The notes: generated from the letters alone by a model not told the origin. A stretch of 64,000 nucleotides of DNA from Bog-473 sp963753115 (GCA_963753115.1 CAVWBB010000002.1:1-64000); one strand, 5' to 3'; positions 32,672 to 42,027 are shown, counted from the first letter of the stretch. Numbers and translations: made by a program.

Positions 32672-34983
32672 TGCGAGCGACCCGGTTTGTAAGCCATGTC
32701 GCGGCGCGCTGGAGGGGTCGCGTACTGGACGAAACCCAGGAGCGCTCCTCCGAGAGGGGCGACACCCTCATGGAGGTGCTGATCGCACTGACGATTTTGG
32801 GGATCGCTGGCGTTGCACTCCTCGCAGGCTTCGCCACCGCCATCACCTCCTCCGCGGAGCACCGCAGCCTCGCTTCCCTCGACTCCTCCACCAGGCTTGC
32901 GGCAAATCAGGCCATCGCCGACCTCCAGCTGCAGGCGCAAAACGCATCGAACAACCCGTTCGCCTGCTCCGGGTTCACCCCGAGTCTTGGCAGCCCCGGA
33001 TTCTCGGTCGCTGCCACGCCGGCGTATTGGAACGGCACCGGATGGCAGCAATCGCCATGTGTTCCCTACGCCCCCCAGCAGTACACCCTCGTCGTCTCGT
33101 CCACGGGCACCGGACACAGCTACAGCACGACCGTGACGACCGTCATCTACGACCCGGCGGCACCGCCGTCGCCGAGCAACGTCACGGCGCCCACTCATCT
33201 CGTATGGCTCGAGGCGCCCGCGACCGGTGTTGCCGGCATCTCGGTGTCCCCGCAACCAGCGGTCGCAATAGAGGACGCGGGGAACCACATCGTCAACGGT
33301 GCCTTCTCGGCCGTAAGCCTCCAATGGACTGGGCCGGGCTCTCTTTCAAACACGTGTTTCGGAGCTCCGTCCTACGGCGTCGTCCAGTTCTCGGGCTGCA
33401 GTTTCAGCAAAGCCGGTACGTACTCGGTCCAGGCGGTCGCCTCCGGCTTGACGTCCACCACAACGGCAACAGTCGTGGTCAGCGCCGCCCCGGCCGCAAA
33501 GCTCGTCTTCACCTCTGCTGCAGTCTCGCCGACGGCCTCGAGCAGCGCCGGTTCGGCCATCACGGTCACCGAGGAGGACGCCCTCGGCAACCTCACGACG
33601 TCGGCTGAGACCGTCACGCTCGGGACGGACTCCAACGGACCCTCGATCTTCAGCGCGACCAAGAACGGCCCCGCTCTCGCTGCGCCGCCCACCGTGACGA
33701 TCCCAGCAGGCCAGTCGTCGGTGACCTTCTACTACGGCGACCAGGTCGCCGGAACGCCGACCCTCACGGCCAGCGCGCCCGGTTTGGCTCCGGGCTCCCA
33801 GATCGAGACGATCAACGCCGGGACGCCGAGCAAACTCGCCATCACGTCGAGCCCGTTCACGGTGCCCAACACTGGTACTCCGACAACACCGTTCACGATC
33901 GCGCTCGAGGACTCGTTCGGCAACCTCACGTCGACGACCTCGTCAACCACGGTGAACCTGGTGTCCTCGAACGCGACGGGCAAGTTCTCCGCCAGTTCGA
34001 CAGGGAGCCCGACCGCCACCACGGTGAAGATCGCTGCAAACAGCCAGTCGGTGGCGGCCTACTACGGCGACACGAAGACCGGTCCTGTGACCATCACGGT
34101 GAGCTCGTCCCCGCTGACCGCCGCCTCGCAGGTTGAACAGGTCGTCGCCGCTCCCACCAAGTTGGTCTTCACCACGACCCCGGTGGCCGGCGACGCAGGC
34201 ACGACAGCGAATATCGGCCCGATCACCGTCCAGGAGCAGACGTCGACCAACGTCCCGACGACGGTGGGCGAGACGGTCAACCTCACCTCCAACGCCACCG
34301 GGACATACATCTTCAACACTGCCAGCGGTGCCAGTACGCCGACGGGAGCCACGAGCGTGACCATCCCGAGCGGCCAGAGTTCGGTGACCTTCGACGATGG
34401 GGGCACAAAGGCCGCTTCGCCGTTGATCACAGCGGCGGCGTCCGGTCTGACTTCGGCCACGCAGACGGAGACGGTGAACGTCGGCAATGTGGTGTCCTTC
34501 TCGCTGAGCAACGCCGGCAACCAGGCCGTGGGCAGGCAGTTCAACGAGACACTCACCGCACAGGATGCCGGTGGAAACACCGTCACCGCTTTCACGGGAG
34601 CGAATTGCGTCACCTTCAGCGGACCGCTGACCTCTCCCGGTGGCAACGCTCCGACGTACCCGGACAACGGCGCCTGTCCGACCGGTTCGTCCTCCGTGAA
34701 CTTCTCCAATGGCGTGGGTACAGCACCAATCACTCTCTTCGATGCCCAGACGACAACGCTGACGGCGACTGACGCGTCGATCGGGGGGTCCACGGCCAGC
34801 TTCACCGTGAGTCCAGGGAGTGCGAGCTCCTTCAGCCTCTCCTCGCCATCGCCGATCGCTGGAACCTCGTTCACCGAACCAATCAGCGCCCAGGACACCT
34901 ACGGGAACACGGCCACCTCTTATGCCGGTACCAAGTGTCTGGTCTTCAGCGGGCCAACGACCGCCCAACCACACTGCTGCTGA
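32671..34983 (+). CDS. Giant prepilin-like adhesin, part 1 (pilin N-terminus and first Ig-like repeats)
   Basis: The full gene runs from here to 38158, about 1,830 residues after joining frames. The leader ends in E-R-G-D-T-L-M-E-V-L-I-A-L-T-I-L-G-I-A-G-V-A, a PilV/GspI-like prepilin helix. A normal minor-pilin-size domain follows, then repeated domains of about 90-100 residues rich in V/T/S, with motifs such as L-V-F-T-S-A-A-V-S and E-D-A-L-G-N-L-T, resembling bacterial Ig-like/filamin repeats. This frame stops at 34983 after V-F-S-G-P-T-T; an extra base near 34955-34980 explains it. A pilin head this size would project as a rod or tip adhesin. Confidence 0.8.
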   Translation: MRATRFVSHVAARWRGRVLDETQERSSERGDTLMEVLIALTILGIAGVALLAGFATAITSSAEHRSLASLDSSTRLAANQAIADLQLQAQNASNNPFACSGFTPSLGSPGFSVAATPAYWNGTGWQQSPCVPYAPQQYTLVVSSTGTGHSYSTTVTTVIYDPAAPPSPSNVTAPTHLVWLEAPATGVAGISVSPQPAVAIEDAGNHIVNGAFSAVSLQWTGPGSLSNTCFGAPSYGVVQFSGCSFSKAGTYSVQAVASGLTSTTTATVVVSAAPAAKLVFTSAAVSPTASSSAGSAITVTEEDALGNLTTSAETVTLGTDSNGPSIFSATKNGPALAAPPTVTIPAGQSSVTFYYGDQVAGTPTLTASAPGLAPGSQIETINAGTPSKLAITSSPFTVPNTGTPTTPFTIALEDSFGNLTSTTSSTTVNLVSSNATGKFSASSTGSPTATTVKIAANSQSVAAYYGDTKTGPVTITVSSSPLTAASQVEQVVAAPTKLVFTTTPVAGDAGTTANIGPITVQEQTSTNVPTTVGETVNLTSNATGTYIFNTASGASTPTGATSVTIPSGQSSVTFDDGGTKAASPLITAAASGLTSATQTETVNVGNVVSFSLSNAGNQAVGRQFNETLTAQDAGGNTVTAFTGANCVTFSGPLTSPGGNAPTYPDNGACPTGSSSVNFSNGVGTAPITLFDAQTTTLTATDASIGGSTASFTVSPGSASSFSLSSPSPIAGTSFTEPISAQDTYGNTATSYAGTKCLVFSGPTTAQPHCC

Positions 34984-36403
34984 GCTATCCGGCCAGGGGA
35001 CCTGCGCCACCGGGTCTTCCTCGGTCACTTTCAGCGCCGGTGTGGCATCGGCATCCATCACGCTGGTCAATGCCCAGAGGACGCCCCTGACCGCAACAGC
35101 TCATGCGGTTACGGGTGTCAGCTCTTCGTTCACGGTGGCTTCGGGGCCTGTCGCTGTCCTGGCCGTGGCCAATCCAGGCACGCAGGTTTCGGGAGCAGCA
35201 TTCAACGTGACGATCACGGCGACCGACACGTATGGCAATGCGTTCAGCGGTACCCTGATTCCGACCTTCTTCGGGCCTTCGAACGCCCCGGACAGTACCG
35301 CCCCCAGCTACCCGTCGTCGGTGTCATTCGCCAACGGCAGCGCCTCACCTTCCATCACGCTCTTCGACGCACAGAGCACGACGCTGAAGCTGACCTCCGG
35401 CGGCGTCAGCGGGACCTCGACCTCGTTCACGGTGAATCCGGCTGCTGCCAGCGTCTTGACCGCGACGTCCGGCGCGAATCAGTCCGCCGATGTCAATAGC
35501 GCGTTCGCCAACAAGCTCGTGGCCACGGCGACGGATGCCTACGGCAACCCGGTTTCCGGGGTGGCCGTGAGCTTCATTGCCCCCAGCTCCGGCGCCAGCG
35601 CATCGTTCGCCGCGTGCGGGTCGAATCCGCAGACCTACATCTGCACGCAGACCACAACTGCCGCCGGCACGGCAACGTCATCGACCTTGACCGCAACCGT
35701 CACTAATGGCACGTACAACATCACGGCTTCGGCAGCGCTTCTGTCAGCCACATTCGTCGAGAACAACAAGGGGAATCAGACGATCACCTTCAACTCGACG
35801 GCGCCTACCACGGCAACAGTGGGGGGTGCCACCTACACGCCGACGGCAACCGCCACGTCAGGGCTGGCTGTGACGATCACCGTCGACGCATCGACCTCAA
35901 CGGTGTGTTCCATCAACGGCAGCGGCGTCGTGAGCTTCAACGCCGCCGGCACCTGCAAGCTCGACGCCAACCAAGGCGGGAACGCCGTCTGGAGCGCGGC
36001 CACTCAGGTGCAGCAGAGCGTGACCGTTGGCAAGGGGACCCAAAGCATCACCTTCACCTCCACCGCGCCGAGCAACGCCACGGTGGGAGGCGCCACCTAC
36101 ACCGCTGCTGCCACCGGCGGGGCATCGGGCAACGCGGTGACCTTCACCTCGGGATCCACCTCCGTGTGCACCTCGGGCGGCACCAACGGGTCGGTCTTCA
36201 CCTTCGTCGGGTCCGGCACCTGCGTGGTCAACGCCAACCAGGCTCGGCAACACCAACTACAACGCGGCGGTCCAGGTCGCAGCAGACCTTCGCGGTCAGG
36301 AAGAACCAGACCGTCTCATTCACGTCGACGGCACCGGGCAATGCGACGGTCGGAGGCACCACCTACACACCGAACGCAACCGCCACCTCTGCCCTGCCCG
36401 TGA
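34984..36403 (+). CDS. Giant prepilin-like adhesin, part 2 (Ig-like repeats)
   Basis: Continuation of the gene starting at 32671, one base out of register. It reads A-A-E-L-S-G-Q-G-T-C-A-T-G-S-S-S-V-T-F-S, matching the repeat pattern upstream. It ends with two units of the 84-residue type N-Q-T-I-T-F-N-S-T-A-P ... V-C-S-I-N-G ... G-T-C-K-L-D-A-N-Q. Genuine coding in this frame ends near 36241. There an extra G, and at 36277 an extra T, are evident from comparison with the repeat copy at 37030-37070. Translation up to 36403 beyond that point is out of frame. Confidence 0.75.
35789..36241 (+). repeat. 453-bp exact direct repeat, copy A
   Basis: Identical by eye, base for base, to 36578-37030, with starts 789 bp apart. 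It encodes almost two 84-residue Ig-like units. Exact identity at the DNA level implies very recent duplication or ongoing gene conversion, or possibly an assembly artefact. Confidence 0.85.
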
Positions 36404-36490
36404 CCATCACCGTCGATGCTGCAAGCTCGTCGGTTTGCTCCATCAACGGCGGCGACGTGAGCTTCACCGCCGCGGGCACCTGCACTCTGG

Positions 36491-38158
36491 ATGCCAACCA
36501 GGCTGGCAACGGCACCTGGAACGCGGCAACCCAGGTCCAGCAGAACATCACGGTCAAGAGCAACCAGACCATCATCGTTCAACTCGACGGCGCCTACCAC
36601 GGCAACAGTGGGGGGTGCCACCTACACGCCGACGGCAACCGCCACGTCAGGGCTGGCTGTGACGATCACCGTCGACGCATCGACCTCAACGGTGTGTTCC
36701 ATCAACGGCAGCGGCGTCGTGAGCTTCAACGCCGCCGGCACCTGCAAGCTCGACGCCAACCAAGGCGGGAACGCCGTCTGGAGCGCGGCCACTCAGGTGC
36801 AGCAGAGCGTGACCGTTGGCAAGGGGACCCAAAGCATCACCTTCACCTCCACCGCGCCGAGCAACGCCACGGTGGGAGGCGCCACCTACACCGCTGCTGC
36901 CACCGGCGGGGCATCGGGCAACGCGGTGACCTTCACCTCGGGATCCACCTCCGTGTGCACCTCGGGCGGCACCAACGGGTCGGTCTTCACCTTCGTCGGG
37001 TCCGGCACCTGCGTGGTCAACGCCAACCAGCTCGGCAACACCAACTACAACGCGGCGGTCCAGGCGCAGCAGACCATGACCGTCGGCAAGGGGACCCAAA
37101 CCATTTCCTTTACCTCCACCGCGCCGAGCGGCGCTACCGTGGGGGGAGCAACCTACTCGGCGACCGCCACAGGCGGCGGCTCTGGCAACACGGTGACTTT
37201 CACCTCGGGATCCACGACGGTGTGCACCTCGGGCGGCACCAACGGGTCGGTCTTCACCTTCGTCGGGTCCGGCACCTGCGTGGTCAACGCCGACCAGCTC
37301 GGCAACACCAACTACAACGCGGCGGCACAGGCCCAGCAGAGCTTCAACGTGACTGCGCTCTCGATCCTGAGCGTCAACAACACCGGAAACACGAACCGAA
37401 GGGAAGTCACGTTCTCCGGGACCGGAGCAAACGGCGCGACGACTGACGTCACTGTCACTGTCTGCAACGAAAACGTGTTTCCGTGCCCCACCACAGGCGG
37501 CCACACGGTGACCAGCGTCGCCACCGGCACCTCGCCTTCCAACCCGTGGACAACAGCGAGTACGGGGAATCAGGTTCTCTCGACCGGTGTCCAATATTTC
37601 GCTCAGGCAAAGCAGGGGTCCACCACGAGCGATGTCTTCCCGTTTGTCTACGACGCGAACGAACCGGCCCCCGAGGACATCGTACTGTCGAATGGGGGGA
37701 TCTCGAAGACGTCTGACTCCAGCGATACCGCCACGGTTTCATTCAGCGAGCAATTGGATGCTTCCACGATTTGTTCGTCATGGGACAACTCAGGCATCCA
37801 GATGGTCTCGGACGCAACGATCACCTTTACGAACGGAAATCGCCGCAATCCCGATTCGTTCACTGCGACATCGGCGACCTGTGGTGGGGGCAACTTCGGC
37901 ACGGTTTCCCTGGGGTCCGGGAACTATGTGTCAGGAACCGGCACCCTGAGCTTCACGGGATCGACCGTCGCCTGGAACCCGAACAATGACACCCTCACGT
38001 TCACGCTGGGGGCACAGCACACTAGCGGCCTCGTGACCGTCGGCACCAACGTCACCGCCGGCTTCCCGGCCTACGGGGCGGACGCCAACATGGCGGACCA
38101 GTCCGGCAACTCTGCCTACACAGCGAACATCACGTCTGGGAGCCTAAGTGGCTTCTAG
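36491..38158 (+). CDS. Giant prepilin-like adhesin, part 3 (repeats and C-terminal domain)
   Basis: Third in-frame stretch of the gene that starts at 32671. It rejoins at about 36578 after an extra G at 36577. A bridging unit (V-R-K-N-Q-T-V-S-F-T-S-T-A-P) lies at 36300-36577 in yet another frame. It carries units 4-6 of the 84-residue repeat, the first two identical to units 1-2. A distinct C-terminal domain follows (S-I-L-S-V-N-N-T-G-N-T ... F-P-F-V-Y-D-A-N-E-P) with paired cysteines. The stop at 38158 overlaps the GTG start of the next pilus gene. Confidence 0.78.
   Translation: MPTRLATAPGTRQPRSSRTSRSRATRPSSFNSTAPTTATVGGATYTPTATATSGLAVTITVDASTSTVCSINGSGVVSFNAAGTCKLDANQGGNAVWSAATQVQQSVTVGKGTQSITFTSTAPSNATVGGATYTAAATGGASGNAVTFTSGSTSVCTSGGTNGSVFTFVGSGTCVVNANQLGNTNYNAAVQAQQTMTVGKGTQTISFTSTAPSGATVGGATYSATATGGGSGNTVTFTSGSTTVCTSGGTNGSVFTFVGSGTCVVNADQLGNTNYNAAAQAQQSFNVTALSILSVNNTGNTNRREVTFSGTGANGATTDVTVTVCNENVFPCPTTGGHTVTSVATGTSPSNPWTTASTGNQVLSTGVQYFAQAKQGSTTSDVFPFVYDANEPAPEDIVLSNGGISKTSDSSDTATVSFSEQLDASTICSSWDNSGIQMVSDATITFTNGNRRNPDSFTATSATCGGGNFGTVSLGSGNYVSGTGTLSFTGSTVAWNPNNDTLTFTLGAQHTSGLVTVGTNVTAGFPAYGADANMADQSGNSAYTANITSGSLSGF
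36578..37030 (+). repeat. 453-bp exact direct repeat, copy B
   Basis: Second copy of 35789-36241. The identity continues into the flank apart from single-base insertions in the copy A flank (G at 36241/36242, T at 36277). A third, diverged unit of the same family follows at about 37080-37330. Confidence 0.85.
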
Positions 38159-39104
38159 GACCCGTCACACAGAGCGATCTCGCACCGATACCCGGTCGAC
38201 TCACTCGACTGGCCGTGCCCACGCGCTCGCATCCTGGTGGCGCGCGGACCGTGACGACGTCACGCCACGGTCTGGCGACGAGTCGGGGGCGATCCTCATA
38301 TTGGCCCTCATCTTCCTGGTCGCCGTCAGTTTGATCGTCACCGGTCTGCTCACTTGGGTCGACACCAGCCTGTCCGCGACGGGTACGTTTCAGAACGAGC
38401 GGAACGTGGAGCTCGGGCTCACCTCCGGCGTAAACCTGGCCATTCAGAACACGCGCTACCAGTTCGACGCGGGCTCCCCCACCCCTTTCCTGAACAACCC
38501 ATCACCCGAGCTCTGCGCCTCCTATCAGGTCCCCAACGAATCGAGTAACAACCTCGTCAACGTCTACTGCTCCATGGTGTGGCAGCCATTCAGTGCGAAC
38601 ACCAGGGTCTTTACCTACTCCGCCTGCGTGTATATGGCGACGCCCACCAGCTCGCACCCCTGCCGGTGGACTGCGAGGCCGAGCCCCGCTCTCCAAGACA
38701 TCGTTGCGTTCTACGACTATCCGACGGGAGGTGCCGCCTCACCCTCACCGAATCCGACACGATGTACACCGATTCAGCCGATCAACAACTCACCGGGTAA
38801 CGGCTCCTGCGGGGAGACGATGGACACAGGTCAGCTGGGCAAGTGGAGTCCGGTCGTGCCGAGGTCCAACGCAATCTCGCCCTCGTCCGGTCCCACGAGC
38901 GGCGGCACCACCGCGACCATTCAGGGAACCGACTTCACCAGCGGTGAGACAGTCAACTTCATTCAACAGGGCGTCGGCGGAACGACCTATGTCGCTCCGG
39001 CGGCAGCGACGGTCTTGCCGTCGGTCGTGGGTGTCTGTGCTCCTCCCAACTGCATCCAGGTGACCTCTCCATCCTGTTCGTCGCTGGAACGACGTATTTC
39101 GTAA
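38148..39104 (+). CDS. PilX-like pilus protein with TIG domains, N-terminal part
   Basis: GTG 38148 overlaps the giant prepilin stop. A basic cytoplasmic tail is followed by E-S-G-A-I-L-I-L-A-L-I-F-L-V-A-V-S-L-I-V, a PilX/pseudopilin-like helix without the canonical G-F-x-x-x-E cut site. The ectodomain then enters an IPT/TIG-type fold (I-S-P-S-S-G-P-T-S-G-G-T-T-A-T-I-Q-G). The frame stops at 39104 after a one-base shift near 39070 (continuing as S-I-L-F-V-A-G-T-T-Y-F-V-T-V). Joined to the following pieces the protein is about 565 residues. Probably a minor pilin or pilus-assembly factor carrying adhesive Ig-like domains. Confidence 0.68.
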   Translation: MASRTRHTERSRTDTRSTHSTGRAHALASWWRADRDDVTPRSGDESGAILILALIFLVAVSLIVTGLLTWVDTSLSATGTFQNERNVELGLTSGVNLAIQNTRYQFDAGSPTPFLNNPSPELCASYQVPNESSNNLVNVYCSMVWQPFSANTRVFTYSACVYMATPTSSHPCRWTARPSPALQDIVAFYDYPTGGAASPSPNPTRCTPIQPINNSPGNGSCGETMDTGQLGKWSPVVPRSNAISPSSGPTSGGTTATIQGTDFTSGETVNFIQQGVGGTTYVAPAAATVLPSVVGVCAPPNCIQVTSPSCSSLERRIS

Positions 39105-39845
39105 CGGTGTCCACGACGGGTGGCACGAGCCAAACCACCGCGAACAAGTTCACGAGCTTCGTACCCACCTACACCTACAATGCCGTGACGCCAACAGTAG
39201 TCGGCCTCGTCGGCGTGACCGCAGGTTCTACGATCGGGAACACAACGGTCACCATCCAAGGCACCGGATTCTGGAATGCCTCGGCGAATCCTCAGTTCCC
39301 TGCTCAGTCTTTTTCTGCCCCACCGGCGGCGGATCGTGTGTGGCAGGAAGCGTGGTGAGTATCTCGCCCCCAGGCACAGGGTCGACCTACGACACGATGA
39401 CCGCCTTGACACCCGCCGTTAATACTGCGGGCGACTACTACGTTCAGGTCGAGGTCTACAACCTCTACAGCTCCCTCGTGGGCGCCCCCAACTTCAGGTA
39501 CTCGATCCAGGTCCCGATCATCATCAGCCTCGGTCCTCGGCCAATGGGTCGTGCCCCGCAGCGAACGGTACGTGCAGCGCTGGGCCTGGCGCCCAAATCA
39601 CGCTGACGGGCGCAAACTTCCTTACCGGTTCGACCGTCGCCCTCTACCTGAACAGCAACGGGAACCCCGCTGGCAACCAAATCAACGTCTCGTCGTCGGT
39701 GACGAATTCGACAACCATGACCTTCACCGTCCCATCAAACGGCCTGACGGTCAATGCGCAGTACTTCCCGTTGTTTCGCTTCCCTCCGGCTGCAGGATCC
39801 TCACAGCCTTACAACGAGCCGGCCGACCTCTTCACCTTCACGTAA
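39105..39845 (+). CDS. PilX-like pilus protein, C-terminal TIG repeats, frameshifted
   Basis: Continuation of the gene from 38148 through at least three frame changes. It reads T-T-Y-F-V-T-V-S-T-T-G-G-T-S-Q to about 39310, then C-V-A-G-S-V-V-S-I-S-P-P-G to about 39530. It ends A-Q-I-T-L-T-G-A-N-F-L-T-G-S-T-V-A-L-Y-L, with a stop at about 39843-39845. The repeats P-x-V-x-x-L-x-x-x-x-G-x-x-x-G are the IPT/TIG pattern. Each frame alone would give only a fragment. Confidence 0.6.
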
Positions 39846-40319
39846 AGGATCGTGATCAAGCATGGGAGAGAACGACACCGAAACGGCGAAGAGGTGGCCG
39901 ATCGGGGCGGCAGTGGTGCACTCCGTTGTTCCGGATTGTTATACGGACTCCGAACCTGCCACTTTAGACAACTCGCATCTGCCGATGCTGGAACGTGGCG
40001 GTGTCCGCCACGATGCTCTCTATTCGGCATGCAGAGCATGTACATGTTCAGGAGTGGAGGCGGTCCACTCGGGAGTTCACCATGGAGACTTGGCGATTGG
40101 GCACCGCGACACTGCTGACCCCATCGCGTCATAGCGCTAGTGGCCGGCGGTCCCACAAGCACGGCCAACTGCCCGGGTTCTCTCGTGACCTCTTCTCAGC
40201 CAGGGACGCCGTGATGGCACGCGGAAGAGAAGTCGGACCGAGGAAGGATCAGTCGGACCGAGGAGATCGAGCCGTCCGCCGCCGCACCGCGAGCAACGTG
40301 CAACCCGCGCCCGACTGAA
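39846..40319. other. Gap between pilX-like gene and pilB
   Basis: About 475 bases. Short frames, including ATG 39862 and ATG 40214 (M-A-R-G-R-E-V-G), show nothing recognisable; the latter might be a broken pilB N-terminus. It holds the palindrome at 39994-40012 and a direct repeat AGTCGGACCGAGGA (copies about 21 bases apart near 40230-40265). It is slightly less GC-rich than its surroundings. Confidence 0.4.
39994..40012. promoter_or_regulatory. 19-bp palindrome upstream of pilB
   Basis: CGTGGCGG-TGT-CCGCCACG is a perfect 8+3+8 inverted repeat in the gap before pilB. It could end transcription from the prepilin genes or bind a regulator; there is no T-run. About 310 bases separate it from the first pilB-like codons. 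Confidence 0.4.
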
Positions 40320-40841
40320 CGGGCGGGCCGCGCTTCGCCTGCAGAAGGTGCTGCTGCAGCGAAATCTGGCCACCGAAGCGCAGATCGAGCATGCGCTGGC
40401 AACGGATCCGCCGGCCGGGTGCCGACTTCGGCGACGTCCTCGTCAGCATGCAGATCCTCGACGAGCACGACCTGATTTCGGCCCGTGCTGAGCTCTACGG
40501 CATGGACGTTGCGGACCTCCGGCAGACGTCCCCAGAGCAGGAGGCGCTCGACCTGATTCCCGATTCCATGGCTCGTGAGCATTTCGTCATTCCGATGATG
40601 CTGGATGAGGTCGGCCTCCACGTCGCGATGGCCGACCAGCCCTCGAACGAACTCCTGACCTGCTACGGAGGACGAGCGGCAAGGCCATCCGCCCCATGCT
40701 CGCGCCACTCTCCGAGATTCGCCGGGCCATCGAGAACAACTACCGGGCGATCGGCGGACTCGACCATCTCGTCCAGGCGTTCGAAGCGGTCGAGGGACCC
40801 GGCGTCGGGGAGTCGACACCACGACGGTCACGCCTGACGCC
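40320..40841 (+). CDS. pilB: PilB N-terminal (MshEN) domain, frameshifted piece
   Basis: The regulatory N-terminus of the pilus assembly ATPase, broken into frames. A-L-R-L-Q-K-V-L-L-Q-R-N-L-A-T-E-A-Q-I is near 40325-40400. D-F-G-D-V-L-V-S-M-Q-I-L-D-E-H-D-L-I-S-A is in a second frame (40391-40660). M-L-A-P-L-S-E-I-R-R-A-I-E-N-N-Y is in a third (about 40690-40800). The R-L-G-E/x-L-L-x9-L-type motifs are those of MshEN domains, which bind c-di-GMP in studied PilB/MshE proteins. The start codon cannot be fixed. Confidence 0.68.
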
Positions 40842-42011
40842 GTGGACGAGGATGCCCCGGTTGTCCAAGTCGTCGGTCGCATCCTGACCCAGGCGATGCG
40901 CGACCGGGCATCGGACGTCCACATCGAGCCCTCCGAACTGGGCATCCGGGTCCGCTACCGGATCGACGGCGCGCTGAAGGAAGTACTGACGCTCCCCTCG
41001 TCCATGGGCGTCGGGCTGATCAGCCGCATCAAGATCATGGCCGGCATGAACATCGTCGAGCGCCGCCGGCCACAGGACGGCCAGCTTCGCACCGAGATCG
41101 ACGGAAAAGAGGTCGACGTCCGGGTCGCGACGGTCGCCACCATCTGGGGCGAAAAGTGCGTCATGCGGGTCCTCGACCGGACACGGTCCGTCCTGCGCCT
41201 CAGCGAGCTCGGCATGCCCCACGAAAGCGCCGAGACCTACTCCGACTTCGTGCGGGCGCCGTTCGGCATGGTTCTCTGCGCCGGACCGACCGGGAGCGGC
41301 AAGACGACGACGCTGTACGCCACGCTGACCGAGATCACCGACCCCACCCGCAACGTCATGACGATCGAGGACCCGGTCGAGTACGTCTTCCCCGCGATCA
41401 ATCAGATCCAGACCAACGAGCAGGCCGGGCTGACCTTCGCGACGGGACTCCGGTCGATCCTGCGACAGGACCCCGACGTCATTCTCGTCGGCGAGATCCG
41501 AGACGTCGAGACGGCCCGGATCGCGGTGCAGTCGGCCCTGACCGGTCACCTCGTCCTCTCCTCGCTGCACGCCACGGACTCCGTCTCGGCGCTCCACCGA
41601 TTCCTCGACATGGGCATCGAGTCGTTCCTCGTCGCCTCCTCGGTCATCGGGATCGTCGGCCAGCGCCTCGTTCGGCGGATCTGCCCCTCCTGCAAGGCCC
41701 CCTACGTTCCGACCGATGCGGAGCGGGCCTTCTACGAGGAGAGCGGAGGCCCCGAGAAGACGCGAGTTCGTTCGCGGCCGGGCTGCAACTTCTGCAGCGG
41801 AACTGGGTACCAGGAGCGGATCGGCGTCTACGAGCTGCTGCGGATCACGCCCGAGATCAAGCGACTGGTCGTCGGCTGGGCGACCCAGGACGAGCTGCGG
41901 CGACTGGCGGAGCGACAAGGCATGCGGTCGCTGCGGACCGAAGCGATCGATCTGGTCGCACAGGACATCACGACGGTGTCCGAAGTCATCAGAAGCATCT
42001 ACGCGTTGTGA
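40842..42011 (+). CDS. pilB: Type IV pilus extension ATPase PilB
   Basis: Cytoplasmic hexameric ATPase that drives pilus extension. This in-frame stretch starts at a GTG (V-D-E-D-A-P-V-V-Q-V), but the gene really continues from the broken N-terminal piece upstream. It contains the N2 region S-D-V-H-I-E-P, Walker A G-P-T-G-S-G-K-T-T, the Asp box T-I-E-D-P-V-E-Y, and Walker B L-R-Q-D-P-D-V-I-L-V-G-E-I-R-D. The His box G-H-L-V-L-S-S-L-H-A-T-D and a tetracysteine zinc site (C-P-S-C ... C-N-F-C) complete it. Downstream, pilC starts 16 bases away. Confidence 0.93.
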   Translation: MDEDAPVVQVVGRILTQAMRDRASDVHIEPSELGIRVRYRIDGALKEVLTLPSSMGVGLISRIKIMAGMNIVERRRPQDGQLRTEIDGKEVDVRVATVATIWGEKCVMRVLDRTRSVLRLSELGMPHESAETYSDFVRAPFGMVLCAGPTGSGKTTTLYATLTEITDPTRNVMTIEDPVEYVFPAINQIQTNEQAGLTFATGLRSILRQDPDVILVGEIRDVETARIAVQSALTGHLVLSSLHATDSVSALHRFLDMGIESFLVASSVIGIVGQRLVRRICPSCKAPYVPTDAERAFYEESGGPEKTRVRSRPGCNFCSGTGYQERIGVYELLRITPEIKRLVVGWATQDELRRLAERQGMRSLRTEAIDLVAQDITTVSEVIRSIYAL

Positions 42012-42027
42012 GAATGAGGAGAGCGCC

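Noticed and set aside
35771..37330. CRISPR array or minisatellite outside genes
   Set aside because: The repetition is protein-coding: 84-residue Ig-like units with conserved Cys, Asn and Gly positions, long units and no spacers.
40842..42011. Type II secretion ATPase GspE instead of PilB
   Set aside because: The motifs are shared, but the neighbourhood has prepilins, PilC, PilT and PilD and no other general secretion genes. A retraction ATPase argues for a pilus.
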